Source: Bin55 sp965203735
GTDB lineage: Bacteria; Pseudomonadota; Gammaproteobacteria; Pseudomonadales; Azotimanducaceae
Reading direction: 5' to 3'
DNA: 64,000 nt
Assembly: GCA_965203735.1 (NCBI GenBank)
Contig: OZ241909.1
Coordinates: 1,426,001 to 1,490,000 of the forward strand
A program made the translations under genes and the position numbers. The notes beneath the pieces are model-generated. The model was not told the origin of the DNA. It made no database searches and saw only the letters and a list, made by a program, of their open reading frames with translations. This document shows, one piece after another, positions 44,327 through 54,491 of this stretch (its first letter is position 1; the number at the start of each line of letters is the position of its first letter).

Positions 44327-45706
44327 CTAAAAGGAAGCGTTGTTTGGCACTCGAGGGAAAGGAGCGATGTCGCGGATGTTCTCCATGCCGGACATGTACA
44401 TAACGAGCCGTTCAAAACCCACACCAAATCCTGCGTGCGGCACGGATCCGTATTTACGGAGCTCTTGATACCACCACAGTTCATCACGCATTTCGTCGTT
44501 CATGCGTGAGTCCAAGACTTCGAATCGTTCTTCCCGTTGGCTGCCACCAATTATTTCACCTACTCCAGGAACGAGTACATCCAATGCGGCTACCGTTTTC
44601 TCATCGTCGTTGAGACGCATATAGAACGCCTTGATCTGGGCGGGATAGTTGCAGACAACTACGGGAGCTTCTGCAATTTCTGTCAGAAAACGTTCGTGTT
44701 CGGTTTGAAGATCCAATCCCCATTCGACCGGAAACTCAAACTTTCTCTTGGACTTCTGTAGCTCGCTGATCGCATCGGAGTAATCCATTTGGACAAAGGG
44801 GCGATCAATTACAGTCTGCAACCGATCACGAACGGTCTTGTCGATTCGATTTTGAAAAAAGTCGATATCGTCAGGAACAGCCTCCAATACAGACTTGAAA
44901 ACACACTTCAGAAAGTCTTGTGCGAGGTCGGCATTATCTTGTAGATCTGCAAAGGCTATTTCTGGTTCAACCATCCAAAACTCTGCGAGATGTCGACTCG
45001 TATTGGAGTTTTCGGCTCTAAACGTCGGGCCAAACGTATATACCTTGGAAAGCGCAAGGCAATAGGCTTCTACATTCAGCTGGCCCGAGACTGCGAGAAA
45101 AGTCTCCTTTCCAAAGAAGTCTTCGTTGTAGCTACTCAATTGGCGATTCGCAAGATCAAGCGTGCTAACTCGAAAGAGGTCTCCAGCTCCCTCGCAGTCA
45201 CTAGCCGTAATGAGAGGAGTACTGATCCAAAAAAATCCTCTCGAGTTGAAGTACTCGTGAATTGCAATTGCGGTTGCATGCCGTAGTCGTGCAATTGCCC
45301 CAAATGTGTTTGTTCGGGGTCTCAAGTGTGCAACGGTTCTCAGATACTCGAATGAGTGTCTCTTCTTCGCAATCGGGTATTCTTCGGGATCTTCAACAAT
45401 GCCTACCACCTGCACTTCTGCAGCTTGCAGTTCTCGGTCCTGACCGCGCCCTCGAGACTCAACAACCTCGCCGGTCACGCTTACTGCTGAACCTGTCGTC
45501 AGCGTTTGGATGTCTGAGTAATTAGCTAAGGAGGCGTCAGCAACGACTTGAACATGATCGAAACTTGAACCATCATGCACGGACAAGAATGAAAAGCCTC
45601 CTTTGGATATACGGATTGATCGCAACCAACCACGCACCGTTACAGTAGTCTGGATGTCGACATCGTGGTCCAGTATGTGCCGAATATCTACGAGTTGCTT
45701 GGACAT
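44327..45706 (-). CDS. asnS: Asparaginyl-tRNA synthetase
   Basis: 459 residues from the ATG at 45706 (SKQLVDIRHILDHD), near the E. coli length of 466; an upstream in-frame ATG would add 19 unlikely residues. N-terminal OB-fold anticodon domain (about 15-105, VRGWLRSIRISKGGFSFL) and class II catalytic domain with motif 2 FRAENSNTSRHLAEFWMVEPE-like segment and motif 3 GFGVGFERLVMYMSG. It charges tRNA-Asn. Confidence 0.96.
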   Translation of the reverse strand: MSKQLVDIRHILDHDVDIQTTVTVRGWLRSIRISKGGFSFLSVHDGSSFDHVQVVADASLANYSDIQTLTTGSAVSVTGEVVESRGRGQDRELQAAEVQVVGIVEDPEEYPIAKKRHSFEYLRTVAHLRPRTNTFGAIARLRHATAIAIHEYFNSRGFFWISTPLITASDCEGAGDLFRVSTLDLANRQLSSYNEDFFGKETFLAVSGQLNVEAYCLALSKVYTFGPTFRAENSNTSRHLAEFWMVEPEIAFADLQDNADLAQDFLKCVFKSVLEAVPDDIDFFQNRIDKTVRDRLQTVIDRPFVQMDYSDAISELQKSKRKFEFPVEWGLDLQTEHERFLTEIAEAPVVVCNYPAQIKAFYMRLNDDEKTVAALDVLVPGVGEIIGGSQREERFEVLDSRMNDEMRDELWWYQELRKYGSVPHAGFGVGFERLVMYMSGMENIRDIAPFPRVPNNASF

Positions 45707-45898
45707 TGCTCGTTGAGTGGTCTTGCTACGAAGTTGCCAAAAGAGCCATCGCGAGGTTTGCATATGTTAGCCGGATAGCGATTGGACTCGATGGGCGATA
45801 AGGAACACTGGGTAGCGGAGCCGTACCTAGACAGGTTTACGTCTTGCCAAAAAGGGTCGTAACGCTATAACATCGTGCTGCATCCTTAATGTACTGAA

Positions 45899-45943
45899 AG
45901 AGCTGATAATTGCTCTGCAATCACTCTTTGGACTTAGCAGAGC
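45899..45943 (+). promoter_or_regulatory. Mutually exclusive hairpins upstream of the EF-hand gene
   Basis: AGAGC/GCTCT (45899-45916) and GCTCTGC/GCAGAGC (45912-45943) share the middle arm, so only one can form at a time. The Shine-Dalgarno AAAGGAG follows at about 45957-45963. Could be an attenuator-like leader or an operator dyad. Confidence 0.25.
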
Positions 45944-45971
45944 ATTCACTTTGAGAAAGGAGATGTGAAAC

Positions 45972-46580
45972 GTGAATCGAATTCAAAACATGGTCGGATA
46001 TGCCTTTGTAATCTGCGTTTCAGTCGCGGTCATTTCCGACGTTGCCCCAGAATCGGAAACCGTCCCTGAAAGCAATCAAGCAAACGATGACCTGACTGAA
46101 GAGCTCCAATCTAGCTTACAAAGTTCTCTAAAAGGTGAATTAGGTGAAGCCTTGGGCGAGTTGGCTGGTGTTGTTGCAGATTTAACCCTAACGGTCCTTG
46201 ACGAGGCAATAAGTGAGGAATCTGTTAACGCAGCTTTCGAAGAAACATGGACTACACAAGTCCAACAGCACGACACTAATCAGAACGGGTCGCTGGACAG
46301 AGACGAAGTAGCGAAAATCCCCGATTTCAGACTTGATGATGATGGAAATGAGCTTTCTGACGAGGAATTTGAAGCGTTGTTGGACGAGACATTCGAGACC
46401 ACAGACCTCGACAAAGACGGTCAGATTACTAAAGAGGAAACACGAAGCTACCTCTTGTCATTGACCACCAATGTCGATAAGTGGATTGATACCGCTAAAG
46501 CAAGTCTTGAGCTGAAATCGGTTCCATTGTTCGAAGGCGAAGAAATTCCAATGGATTCTGAAGCCGACGAAGACGAATAG
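45972..46580 (+). CDS. Secreted EF-hand protein
   Basis: 202 residues from a GTG with a strong AAAGGAG Shine-Dalgarno. Signal-like hydrophobic N-terminus (about 8-23). A long acidic helical stretch follows. Two canonical EF-hand loops, DTNQNGSLDRDE (101-112) and DLDKDGQITKEE (145-156), flank a degenerate one at about 122-133. It should bind Ca2+ in the periplasm. The neighbour downstream is a pseudogene, then the four-solenoid array. Function unknown. Confidence 0.85.
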   Translation: MNRIQNMVGYAFVICVSVAVISDVAPESETVPESNQANDDLTEELQSSLQSSLKGELGEALGELAGVVADLTLTVLDEAISEESVNAAFEETWTTQVQQHDTNQNGSLDRDEVAKIPDFRLDDDGNELSDEEFEALLDETFETTDLDKDGQITKEETRSYLLSLTTNVDKWIDTAKASLELKSVPLFEGEEIPMDSEADEDE

Positions 46581-46856
46581 GAATTGCATCCTCGATTTCG
46601 AACTGACATTGTGGTATGACTGTAGTAGCTTACAAACTCCCTTTCACATCCTGGCAAGTTGGAGCCACGGCTTCGGAAATTCGAACACTCTGCAAAGGAG
46701 GGGCTGACTGCCTGGATAGCAATTGATGCGGGTGGAGGGTGTGGTCTCACGCCCAATTTCCTCTTAGATTCTTGCGACCACCGCGGTTGGAGTTAACTAA
46801 GGTACCGAATTTGGTCTAAATTTGGACTTAACGACTCCATAATTCGACTCAAAATG

Positions 46857-47451
46857 GACTTTGCTAGGCGTTTTCTTGAAGCCGTTGGTTTCTCTCATGC
46901 AACGTTGCTATATGTCAGTAATGAGTGTACAAGTGTCATGTTCAGCGAAGAATCGTTCAATCTCATAGTCCCATACTGTCGGATCTTCTCTTGTCGATCA
47001 CTCTGCCTGAATTCGACAAACGCGCTAAACGGGCTACCGTGGTGCACTCTAAATTCCACTTATTGGATTCAGAGATTATCTCGTACGTTGGGTCCTACTG
47101 GGCTGATTGATTGACCGGGGGAAATTGGTGTCCTGGTTCTGAAAGGATTGGTCGCACAACATTCGCGTGCTTGGTCTGATGGATCGGACATCTATTTTGG
47201 GCGAACACGACCCGGAAGCGAAATCGATTTCGTCGTATATGGAGGTGTTGACTCCATTGCATGCAAGTCAAGAGTGCGGTAGCACTCAAGTGGCAGACGT
47301 AGGAGCGTTTAGAACCCTTGTGTGCGGTGATCCCGATGCGTCAAGCGTGTTGCTCTATCGAGAGGAGAGAGCCAAGTTTGTTGTCTCGACCACTAGAAAC
47401 TGTCATTCCGAAGTGAAGCTTATTGTGGTCTGCCGCCGCAATTTTTCGTAA
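46857..47451 (+). pseudogene. 3' half of a DUF4143-type AAA ATPase, decayed
   Basis: Family landmarks appear in order across frames: FARRFLEAVGFSHATLLYVSN (to about 46925), CHVQRRIVQSH and ILSDLLLSITLPEFDKRAKRA plus KFHLLDSE (second frame, to about 47062), SRTLGPTGLID then a TGA at 47112 where CGA is expected, PGEIG, LKGLVAQHSRAWSDGSDIYFG, RPGSEIDFVVYGG, KSRVR to TAG at 47280, and GAFRTLVCGDPDASSVLLYR in a third frame. That is three frameshifts and one nonsense change. The N-terminal P-loop half is missing. Confidence 0.82.
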
Positions 47452-47503
47452 CTCCAAGAAGAGTTATAACATCATTGGAATGTAACTCTTTCGATTGGTC
47501 CGA

Positions 47504-49264
47504 ATGGCAACGGTAATCATGGATTCAGCAAGAGTTCAGACTTTCGTACTCCTGCTGCTGGGTTTTGCAGTGGGCTGTGTGATCGTGGCTGTGTCAGGAT
47601 CCATCTATATGAACTTTTTTGCTCCAGATCAAGAAGCTGCAATTGCGCCGGAAGTGGTCAGTTCAGATGGCGTGGGCTACAACACAGCTTCAATCAAGAC
47701 CGATGAATCTTCCCAACAAAGCTCTGAAGTTTCTTCGTTAGATCGTGAAGACCTTCTAAACCAAAGCCAGTTTGGTCGTACTAGCACATTGCACAGATAT
47801 CTCTTGAGTGCTGACGTTGAACTAGTAGAAGATTTTCTCGAGCAGAGCTTCAACATAGATCCTATGAGCTTGCGTCGCGAAATGCAGGAAGCAGCCATAG
47901 GCAGACTTGCGAATCTCGACCCGGAGAAGGCATTGAGGCAGATTAACGATTTACCTTCGTCTTCACGAAGTTCATTGATCAAGGTCGCATTTGATGTCTG
48001 GTCAGCGAACGACCTGAACGAGGCGTTAACCCATGCGAGTGCACTACCCCAAAGAGATCAGCGAAGTGCATTGGACGGTATTTTTCTCTCGATGAATGCC
48101 CAGACCGATAGCGAGCGCAAAGAAGTAGCGCGCCTGCTTAGCAATGATTGGGTTGTAGCAGATGTTCAAGCAATGGAAATGGCGGGCGAGCCGCTAGAGG
48201 ATCCTGCAATTGCCTTGCATGAATTCCTTGACGAATACGGAGGCGACGCAAGAGGCTTGGGTAGATCCCAACTAGCGTTGCTGCAGCACATCGTGGATAC
48301 GTGGGTGGTTCGGGGAGTCGCGGCGGACTTGGCAAACGCAATCAGTTCAGCCCTGCAGGACAGAGACAATGAATCAGCGGTTCAATTTCTCCTGGAAACA
48401 CTTGTGAGATCGGATCCTTCAATGGCGGTCCAAGCCACTTCTTCAATCGATGTTACAGATCAGCGCACTTCAATTCAGGAGGCTGTTCTCGCAGCATGGA
48501 TTGAATTGGATCCGCTAGATGTCTTGGATTCAGAAGGACTCATCCCAATCGAACTTCAGGAATGGACCACGCAACAAGCTCTTATCGCGTTGTCTGAAAC
48601 ATCTCCTTCTGACGCCGCAGCGAGACTGGTGGATGTCCCTAATGCCGGATCCAAGAGCGCCATCGCTCGGGGCATTGTGACGAATTGGGCACGACTGGAT
48701 CCCCGCGCGGCTTACGAATGGGTGGGCTCCGACCCAGAAATTCAGGACTATCGGTGGGGGCTGGTATACAGAATAGTTGAAGAGGTTTCTAAGGTGGAAC
48801 CAGGACTAGCACTTGAGTGGGCGCTCAAAGAGCCCGTCAGCCAACAAGCCGGGGGACGCGGCATGGAGATAACGGTGATTCGCAATGTGGCGCTTCAGGG
48901 AAACTACGACACTGCATTTGAACTGGTTGAGAAGGCTCGGGACGTCGAAAATCAGCAGTGGTCTTACGTATCCATAGGGCAGGTACTTGTGAGTAGAGGC
49001 AAGAGTGATGAAGCTTGGGAGTCGCTAGAGAAAATCCCGGAGAGATTCTCGCTTCTGTACAACGAACAGGTTGCAAGCAGTTGGGCTTGGTCCGATCCAG
49101 ACACCGCCTTTGAGACATTTGAGACTCTTCCCAAGGTCGAGATGAGAGAGGCGGTAGCGCGTTCACTCTTCCATCACAATCAAATCACACACATGTATTC
49201 CAAGAAAAAGATGCAAGAACTCAAGAAACATCTGCCCGACTGGTTGCAGACTCAGCTTGAGTGA
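47504..49264 (+). CDS. Membrane-anchored helical-repeat protein, paralogue 1 of 4
   Basis: 586 residues from the ATG at 47504; a TTG 9 bases upstream is possible. N-terminal hydrophobic anchor (about 10-32), disordered linker to about 80, then an all-helical repeat region to the end. Motifs shared with three paralogues: EAAIGRLANLDPEKAL, FDVWSANDLNEALTHA, LLQHIVDTWV, NWARLDPRAAYEWVGSDP, SSWAWSDP and a C-terminal KKMQELKKHLPDW. The WxxxDPxxAxxW repeats suggest a HEAT/TPR-like solenoid in the periplasm. No enzyme motif. Family not named. Confidence 0.8.
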   Translation: MATVIMDSARVQTFVLLLLGFAVGCVIVAVSGSIYMNFFAPDQEAAIAPEVVSSDGVGYNTASIKTDESSQQSSEVSSLDREDLLNQSQFGRTSTLHRYLLSADVELVEDFLEQSFNIDPMSLRREMQEAAIGRLANLDPEKALRQINDLPSSSRSSLIKVAFDVWSANDLNEALTHASALPQRDQRSALDGIFLSMNAQTDSERKEVARLLSNDWVVADVQAMEMAGEPLEDPAIALHEFLDEYGGDARGLGRSQLALLQHIVDTWVVRGVAADLANAISSALQDRDNESAVQFLLETLVRSDPSMAVQATSSIDVTDQRTSIQEAVLAAWIELDPLDVLDSEGLIPIELQEWTTQQALIALSETSPSDAAARLVDVPNAGSKSAIARGIVTNWARLDPRAAYEWVGSDPEIQDYRWGLVYRIVEEVSKVEPGLALEWALKEPVSQQAGGRGMEITVIRNVALQGNYDTAFELVEKARDVENQQWSYVSIGQVLVSRGKSDEAWESLEKIPERFSLLYNEQVASSWAWSDPDTAFETFETLPKVEMREAVARSLFHHNQITHMYSKKKMQELKKHLPDWLQTQLE

Positions 49265-49363
49265 TGGGCTAAGACAGATGCTGCACTTTGCGCTGCTACC
49301 GAATCCCAACTGGACAAAACGCATGCCTCTGAGGTTAAGGACACCTGTACCTCTGTGTCCATC

Positions 49364-51238
49364 ATGGTCGATCAACGGGTTCCTCCGAGAGACCTCGAGG
49401 TGAGTGTGGAATCGAATTCTGTTTCTTCAAGACTTAGAAGAGTGCGTGTCTTCCTTGTGGGACTGACTGTCGGAGCAGTTGTAGCGGGAGTGGGACTGTT
49501 TTTCTTTGTTGACATGCAGAACTCGGACGCCTCCACACCTAAAACACAGTCTGACGCGTCAAGCCAGACGGACGCAGGTCGGGGATTTGTCGGCACGAGT
49601 TCCCAAGAAATACATCTGGATGTCGCTCAGATTCTTGAGGGCAACAGTTCCGTTGGGCGAGCTGTAATGTTGCAGAGTTTGTTAGCCCGCAAGAGTAAGC
49701 GAGAACTGCAAGATCTGTTTTCTGACGTCGAGAGTGTTCGACCGATCGAATTTCGCGACGAGATACAGACTGCTTCAGTTCGCCGCCTTGCCCAATCGAA
49801 TCCGAAAGCCGCCGTTGAGTTGGTTTCCACTCTTGCCAGAATTCGACGCAATCGTCTGACAGACATTATTTTTGAAGAATGGTCCGTAGTCAGTCTAGAA
49901 GAAGCACTAGACTTCGCCAAGAACATGGAGGCTACGAGCCAAACAGCTGCGCTCGAAGGAATCCTCCGTTCTCGAATCGATTTGTCCGATGTCGAACGAC
50001 GAGACATTGCCACGCAGTTGGGCAATGAGCAATTGATTCTCGACCAATGGGCTCTTCTGAGAAGTCAAGACGTCATTGATGATCCTCAGTCTGAGTGGGA
50101 TGATTTCCTGACAACGCATGGACACGATGCCAAGAGCCTAAGTCCGGATCAAAGGGGTCTGCTCGCAGGTATCGCCCGCTCGTGGATTGGCCGCGATGGG
50201 TTCGGCGAGATGGCTCAACAGATGAATGCATCTCTAGAAGATTACGATGCTACTGTGTCAATTGTCGAGTTGCTCTTGGAGGAGGTTGTCGGTCGAAGTC
50301 CCGACATCGTCTTGGAAGCTGCTCGAGGGATGAGTCCCGAGGTTCAATCAATCATCTTGCATGCGTTGTCAAACTACGGTGAGCGAGATCCGAAAGGAGC
50401 ATACGAGATCGCACGGATGATGGAAGCTTCTGGAGATCAGATAGTGTTTAAGCGTGCTGCGATTGGAGGGTGGATGGAATCTGATCCCAAAGGGGTACTC
50501 GAAGCTCGATTTGGATTGCCGGATGAATTCAGGAGCTGGATCGAACAATGGGCAGTGATGACCATGATCCAGACCATGCCTGAAGAAGTACCTGCTCTGA
50601 TACCCTCTCTTGGCGACGAGATTTCGATGGAAATCATTGTTACCAATCTCTCAACGAATTGGGCGCGACAGGATCCCAAGGCTGTCTTTGAATGGTTGAA
50701 GTCGGAACCTAAAGCTCACGAGTGGTATGACAATGTACTTTCAAGTGTCATCGTAAACCTAGCGAAGCAAGATGTGGACGAAGCCTTTCGAATCGCGCTC
50801 GAACAGCCACCTCGAGACTACGATGGAATTGGCTGGGAAGCCTCCGTCGTTCGTAGCGTCGCACATTCGGATGTGGATGCTGCTGTAGCACTCACCGACC
50901 GTGCTCGAGACGAAGCCACTCGAGAAAGCATGTTGGAAGGAATTGGACAGGTCCTGATCAATCAAGCTCAGTACGAACGGGCAATGGACTGGGCTCAAAA
51001 CCTTAAAGCGGAGAGTCGTGAAGATTTCTTGTCTCGAATGGTCAGTTCGTGGGTATGGAGCCACCCGGAACGACTGTACGATGAGATGGATAGTCTGCCA
51101 TCAGACGAACTCCGTGAGCAAGCAGCCGAATGGCTCATCGAAGCCAATGAGCACACAAAAGCGTTCGATGAGGAGAAAGTAAGCAACCTAAAGAAATACC
51201 TACCGGAGGAGTCCAATACTCAAGAGAACACCGAGTAG
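49364..51238 (+). CDS. Membrane-anchored helical-repeat protein, paralogue 2 of 4
   Basis: 624 residues from the ATG at 49364; a GTG three codons earlier is also in frame. Anchor at about 30-51 followed by a Ser/Asp-rich linker. Repeats include QTASVRRLAQSNPKAAV, FEEWSVVSLEEALDFA, FLTTHGHDAKSLSPDQ, GGWMESDPKGVLEA, NWARQDPKAVFEWLKSEP, SSWVWSHPERLYDEM and EKVSNLKKYLPEE. Same layout as paralogue 1, 99 bases downstream of it. Confidence 0.8.
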   Translation: MVDQRVPPRDLEVSVESNSVSSRLRRVRVFLVGLTVGAVVAGVGLFFFVDMQNSDASTPKTQSDASSQTDAGRGFVGTSSQEIHLDVAQILEGNSSVGRAVMLQSLLARKSKRELQDLFSDVESVRPIEFRDEIQTASVRRLAQSNPKAAVELVSTLARIRRNRLTDIIFEEWSVVSLEEALDFAKNMEATSQTAALEGILRSRIDLSDVERRDIATQLGNEQLILDQWALLRSQDVIDDPQSEWDDFLTTHGHDAKSLSPDQRGLLAGIARSWIGRDGFGEMAQQMNASLEDYDATVSIVELLLEEVVGRSPDIVLEAARGMSPEVQSIILHALSNYGERDPKGAYEIARMMEASGDQIVFKRAAIGGWMESDPKGVLEARFGLPDEFRSWIEQWAVMTMIQTMPEEVPALIPSLGDEISMEIIVTNLSTNWARQDPKAVFEWLKSEPKAHEWYDNVLSSVIVNLAKQDVDEAFRIALEQPPRDYDGIGWEASVVRSVAHSDVDAAVALTDRARDEATRESMLEGIGQVLINQAQYERAMDWAQNLKAESREDFLSRMVSSWVWSHPERLYDEMDSLPSDELREQAAEWLIEANEHTKAFDEEKVSNLKKYLPEESNTQENTE

Positions 51239-51512
51239 ATTGTCCAGAAGGGGGGCAGGGCATCTACCGAATCAGGAGGGGCTTACCCAATGGGCTTGAT
51301 CTTTGGCCGGGAGGTTCTGTGTGAGGAGTCCCGAGAGAGAATTTCCACACCTAACCACAATTGAGCTAGAAACAATTAGATGCGGTCCAAGCGATCTAAT
51401 TCGTTCTATAGGTTCTGTCCAAGTCGCTAGCAATCGTGAGAAGGAACAAATTCTCAGTAATACAATGAATCAAATAACTTTGGTATCTAGACTGGGCAAA
51501 GCACTTGTAAAA

Positions 51513-52157
51513 TTACTTTGGGACTTGAACCACAATTGTGTTTGCAATTAGGTCATGAATCATCCGCTTATCCCGTCGAAATATGGATAGTACATCAATG
51601 ACATCAACGATGAAATACAAAGGAAAATTAATCAAGTGAACTGCATCGAATATGAAATATCTCTTCAATACAATTCTGGAAAGAGGCGGAACTTCTAGAG
51701 TATTATTATCTCGTATAGATATGTTTAATATCATTTTTCCAATTGTTTGTCCGGTCCTTGCAAGAAAGAAACCATTCACAAGTAACCACAGAGCAAGGGG
51801 TGCAATTACTATTAGATATACTGAACCATTCAGTAGATTGATTGAGTTGAAACTAAAATAGAATGATGTAACGTACTGGTCAAATTCCACCACGGATTGT
51901 AACACGTCCTCGCCTTCAGAATCTAGAAACAGAAAAATTATCGCTAGTGCAATAGAGTATATAACAAGACTTAAAATTATACTATCTATTATCACCGCTG
52001 CAAGTCTCTGTCCTCGGCCAGCAGGCTTGACCTCATATGTGTCGTCGCTTGTGCGCAGCTGGGCGGTGGGAGACGCATATGGATTTGCAAGAAAGTAGCT
52101 GGAGGCCGACCGAGGAGAAATCGTGTCCAGATTGAAATTCAAGGCGTTCGTGTTCAT
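51513..52157 (-). CDS. RDD-family membrane protein
   Basis: 214 residues with the RDD pattern: RGQRLAAVIIDSIIL (Arg and first Asp, about 48-62), two to three TM segments, FFLARTGQTIGKMI and RRDKRMIHDLIANT (last Asp). The body is visibly more AT-rich than neighbouring genes, which may mean transfer or relaxed selection. It lies head-on between solenoid paralogues 2 and 3, breaking the array. RDD proteins can act in Na+/ion transport or as chaperones; role here unknown. Confidence 0.82.
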   Translation of the reverse strand: MNTNALNFNLDTISPRSASSYFLANPYASPTAQLRTSDDTYEVKPAGRGQRLAAVIIDSIILSLVIYSIALAIIFLFLDSEGEDVLQSVVEFDQYVTSFYFSFNSINLLNGSVYLIVIAPLALWLLVNGFFLARTGQTIGKMILNISIRDNNTLEVPPLSRIVLKRYFIFDAVHLINFPLYFIVDVIDVLSIFRRDKRMIHDLIANTIVVQVPK

Positions 52158-52486
52158 GTCAGAGCACTAGAGATAAACTAGGGGAACTGCTAGTCCAGTC
52201 AAGATTCTAACAGACTAACAAACAGAGTTTTCGGTCCAGTACATTGGGGATTTCAAAATTCTATGGCTATTGCATCCTTGAGGGAAATTCCTCAAGCTCA
52301 CGTATTGGTCAGTCTTCAATCGCTTTATTGCTACGAATATTGTGAGTCAAGGGTCTCCAATTCGTAAAGAAACAACTACAGCGAAAACGAATGTGTCTGT
52401 TAGTATTGTTTCAAGACAGTTGCCGTGCTCTCGTTTTCTTCGAAGAGTGACGAACTCTCTTTCTCTGGAGTCGACCAAGTGAGTCC
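52158..52486. other. Non-coding interval of 329 bases
   Basis: No gene seen. A CTTGAGG/CCTCAAG hairpin at 52277-52296 is the only strong dyad. The interval must hold divergent promoters for the RDD gene (minus) and solenoid paralogue 3 (plus). Confidence 0.55.
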
Positions 52487-54286
52487 GTGAGACAGAAAAA
52501 AGTTGTTCCTCAATTCCTTATCGGAATGGTGGCCGGCGTATTGCTTGTACTGGCGTTGAGCAGTGTCTACTACGTTTTGTCCAGCAATCAATCCTCTATC
52601 GATGTCCAATCGGACACTTCCTACACGCCGGATGTCGATCCAAAGTACAACAATTCTGGCGCAAGAGATCGGTTCCCTCCTGTTTCTGAAATCCTCGCAA
52701 CACTGGAAAACTTGCCGCGGTTTGAACAGGTCGCGGAGTTACACCAGGCATTCAATGAGACTGCTGTAGTCGACCTCAGAAGGGCATTTGTAGAGGCACA
52801 GAGTGACGCTTCTTCTCTTATTCACGATGAGGTACAGGTTGCAATCATTCGTCGGTTAGCTTCATTGGACCCAAGGGAGGGGATCAAGCTGATCGATGGT
52901 ACTAGCGATGAAAAACGAGAATTGTTCCGTCAAGAGCTATTCGGAGAATTGTCCATTGTGAGTTTTGAAGACGCAGTTTCTCTTGCAGCTGAAATTGATA
53001 ACCCAAAGGATCGTCAAGCAATTGTTAAAGGGATAATCCAGGTTCGAGACGATCTCTCCACCGACATTTTGCTGGACGCCGCCGGTCGTCTCGGCGCAAA
53101 GCGAGTCGCTTTGGACCACATTGCCGCCTCACAAGCTGAAACTGCAGTACACGATCCGATTGGATCCTGGAACATGTTCTTCAGCGTCCACGGAAGTGAC
53201 ATCGATGAATTGAGCTCGGCGCAATTCGACCTGTTAACTTCCATTGCGGGAAGTTGGATTGATCAAGCCGGTACCCATGCCATGCAGGAAATTTTTTCCT
53301 CGCTTCGAAGCGTCAAGGATCGCATTCAGGTATTTTCGAGGCTCTTGAACAACGCTTCGCTGGACGATGCACAACTGTTGCAAAGCATTATCAAGTGGTT
53401 GAATTTGACAGATCGCTTTGTACTAACCCAGTCGTTCGCTGAGTGGGGAGCATCTGCACCCCAAAGCGCGCTCGACCTAATTCAGTCAATGAATCTCGGC
53501 GCTGCTCAGCAACTAATTGAGCGAGCGGCGATTGATTCTTGGATTCGAAATGATCCAAGCGCAGTGCTCGAAAATCTCGACGACGTCACCGAAGACCTAC
53601 GCATGTTTGTGGAACGAGCTGCCCTCCGTGCGATGACTCGAACGACTCCCGAAGCTGTTCCAGCATGGATTGATGGCATCTCTGACAAAGCCAACAAGGA
53701 AATAACGGTCGACAGTCTGGTCGATAATTGGGCTCAACAAGACCCAAAAGCCACGTTAAACTGGATCATGGCCAACGAGTCGCACGTTGGTCCACATCTC
53801 TGGAGCTATCTCTCCACAGTGCTGCCAAGCCTAGTGGAAGACGAACCGCAACTTGCCCTGAAGGTCGCACTAGAACACCCTGAAACCGACTCTGAAGTTG
53901 GTCTTGAAGCACTTGTAATCGGAGGCCTGGCCACTGTTGATTTCGACCAAGCCGTAGCAGCGCTAGCGAGCGCACGTAATCAAGAGACCCGTGAAGCAGC
54001 CTATATCGCGATCGGGAGGTCACTTGTAGACAAAGGAGACGCCAAACGTGCCATCGAATTGGCGGAGGACCTACCAAAGGACAAGCAAATGTCTTACTAC
54101 AGTGGGTTTTCAACAAAGTGGGCATCGAATCCTGAAGATCTCCTGGAAAACTTGGATCGCCTCCCATCACGAGACATTCAATTAATGTTGGTGCGAGAAA
54201 CGCTCCTAATTGACAGAATTGCGGGTTCGCTCACGCCTGAACAGCGTGCAGAACTCAACACATACATGTCAGAGCAGGGGAATTAG
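52487..54286 (+). CDS. Membrane-anchored helical-repeat protein, paralogue 3 of 4
   Basis: 599 residues from a GTG; no strong Shine-Dalgarno is seen. Anchor at about 9-31. Repeats: AIIRRLASLDPREGI, FGELSIVSFEDAVSLA, FFSVHGSDIDELSSAQ, DSWIRNDPSAVLEN, NWAQQDPKATLNWI, TKWASNPEDLLENL and a C-terminal TPEQRAELNTYM. Same layout as the other three but separated from paralogue 2 by the RDD gene. Confidence 0.8.
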   Translation: MRQKKVVPQFLIGMVAGVLLVLALSSVYYVLSSNQSSIDVQSDTSYTPDVDPKYNNSGARDRFPPVSEILATLENLPRFEQVAELHQAFNETAVVDLRRAFVEAQSDASSLIHDEVQVAIIRRLASLDPREGIKLIDGTSDEKRELFRQELFGELSIVSFEDAVSLAAEIDNPKDRQAIVKGIIQVRDDLSTDILLDAAGRLGAKRVALDHIAASQAETAVHDPIGSWNMFFSVHGSDIDELSSAQFDLLTSIAGSWIDQAGTHAMQEIFSSLRSVKDRIQVFSRLLNNASLDDAQLLQSIIKWLNLTDRFVLTQSFAEWGASAPQSALDLIQSMNLGAAQQLIERAAIDSWIRNDPSAVLENLDDVTEDLRMFVERAALRAMTRTTPEAVPAWIDGISDKANKEITVDSLVDNWAQQDPKATLNWIMANESHVGPHLWSYLSTVLPSLVEDEPQLALKVALEHPETDSEVGLEALVIGGLATVDFDQAVAALASARNQETREAAYIAIGRSLVDKGDAKRAIELAEDLPKDKQMSYYSGFSTKWASNPEDLLENLDRLPSRDIQLMLVRETLLIDRIAGSLTPEQRAELNTYMSEQGN

Positions 54287-54491
54287 AATCGTGAGTTATT
54301 TGCATCGATACCACACCGAATCTCAATTCAGAAGGAGTCCTCAGAGATCTATCTCGAAGTTTTCGGTCAGCCTAGCAGAGTAATGTATCGTGTTTTGGCT
54401 GCTGCAGGAACGAATCCCCAAGTTCAGCTTTGTCTTTCATTGGTCGTTTTGGTTTGTTTAGTTGCGCTTCCAACAGGTTCTGCAAATTAGG

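Noticed and set aside
46854..47451. Two short ORFs (46854-47114 and 47167-47451) as independent genes
   Set aside because: Each contains only fragments of DUF4143 homology that continue in other frames, so they are parts of one pseudogene.
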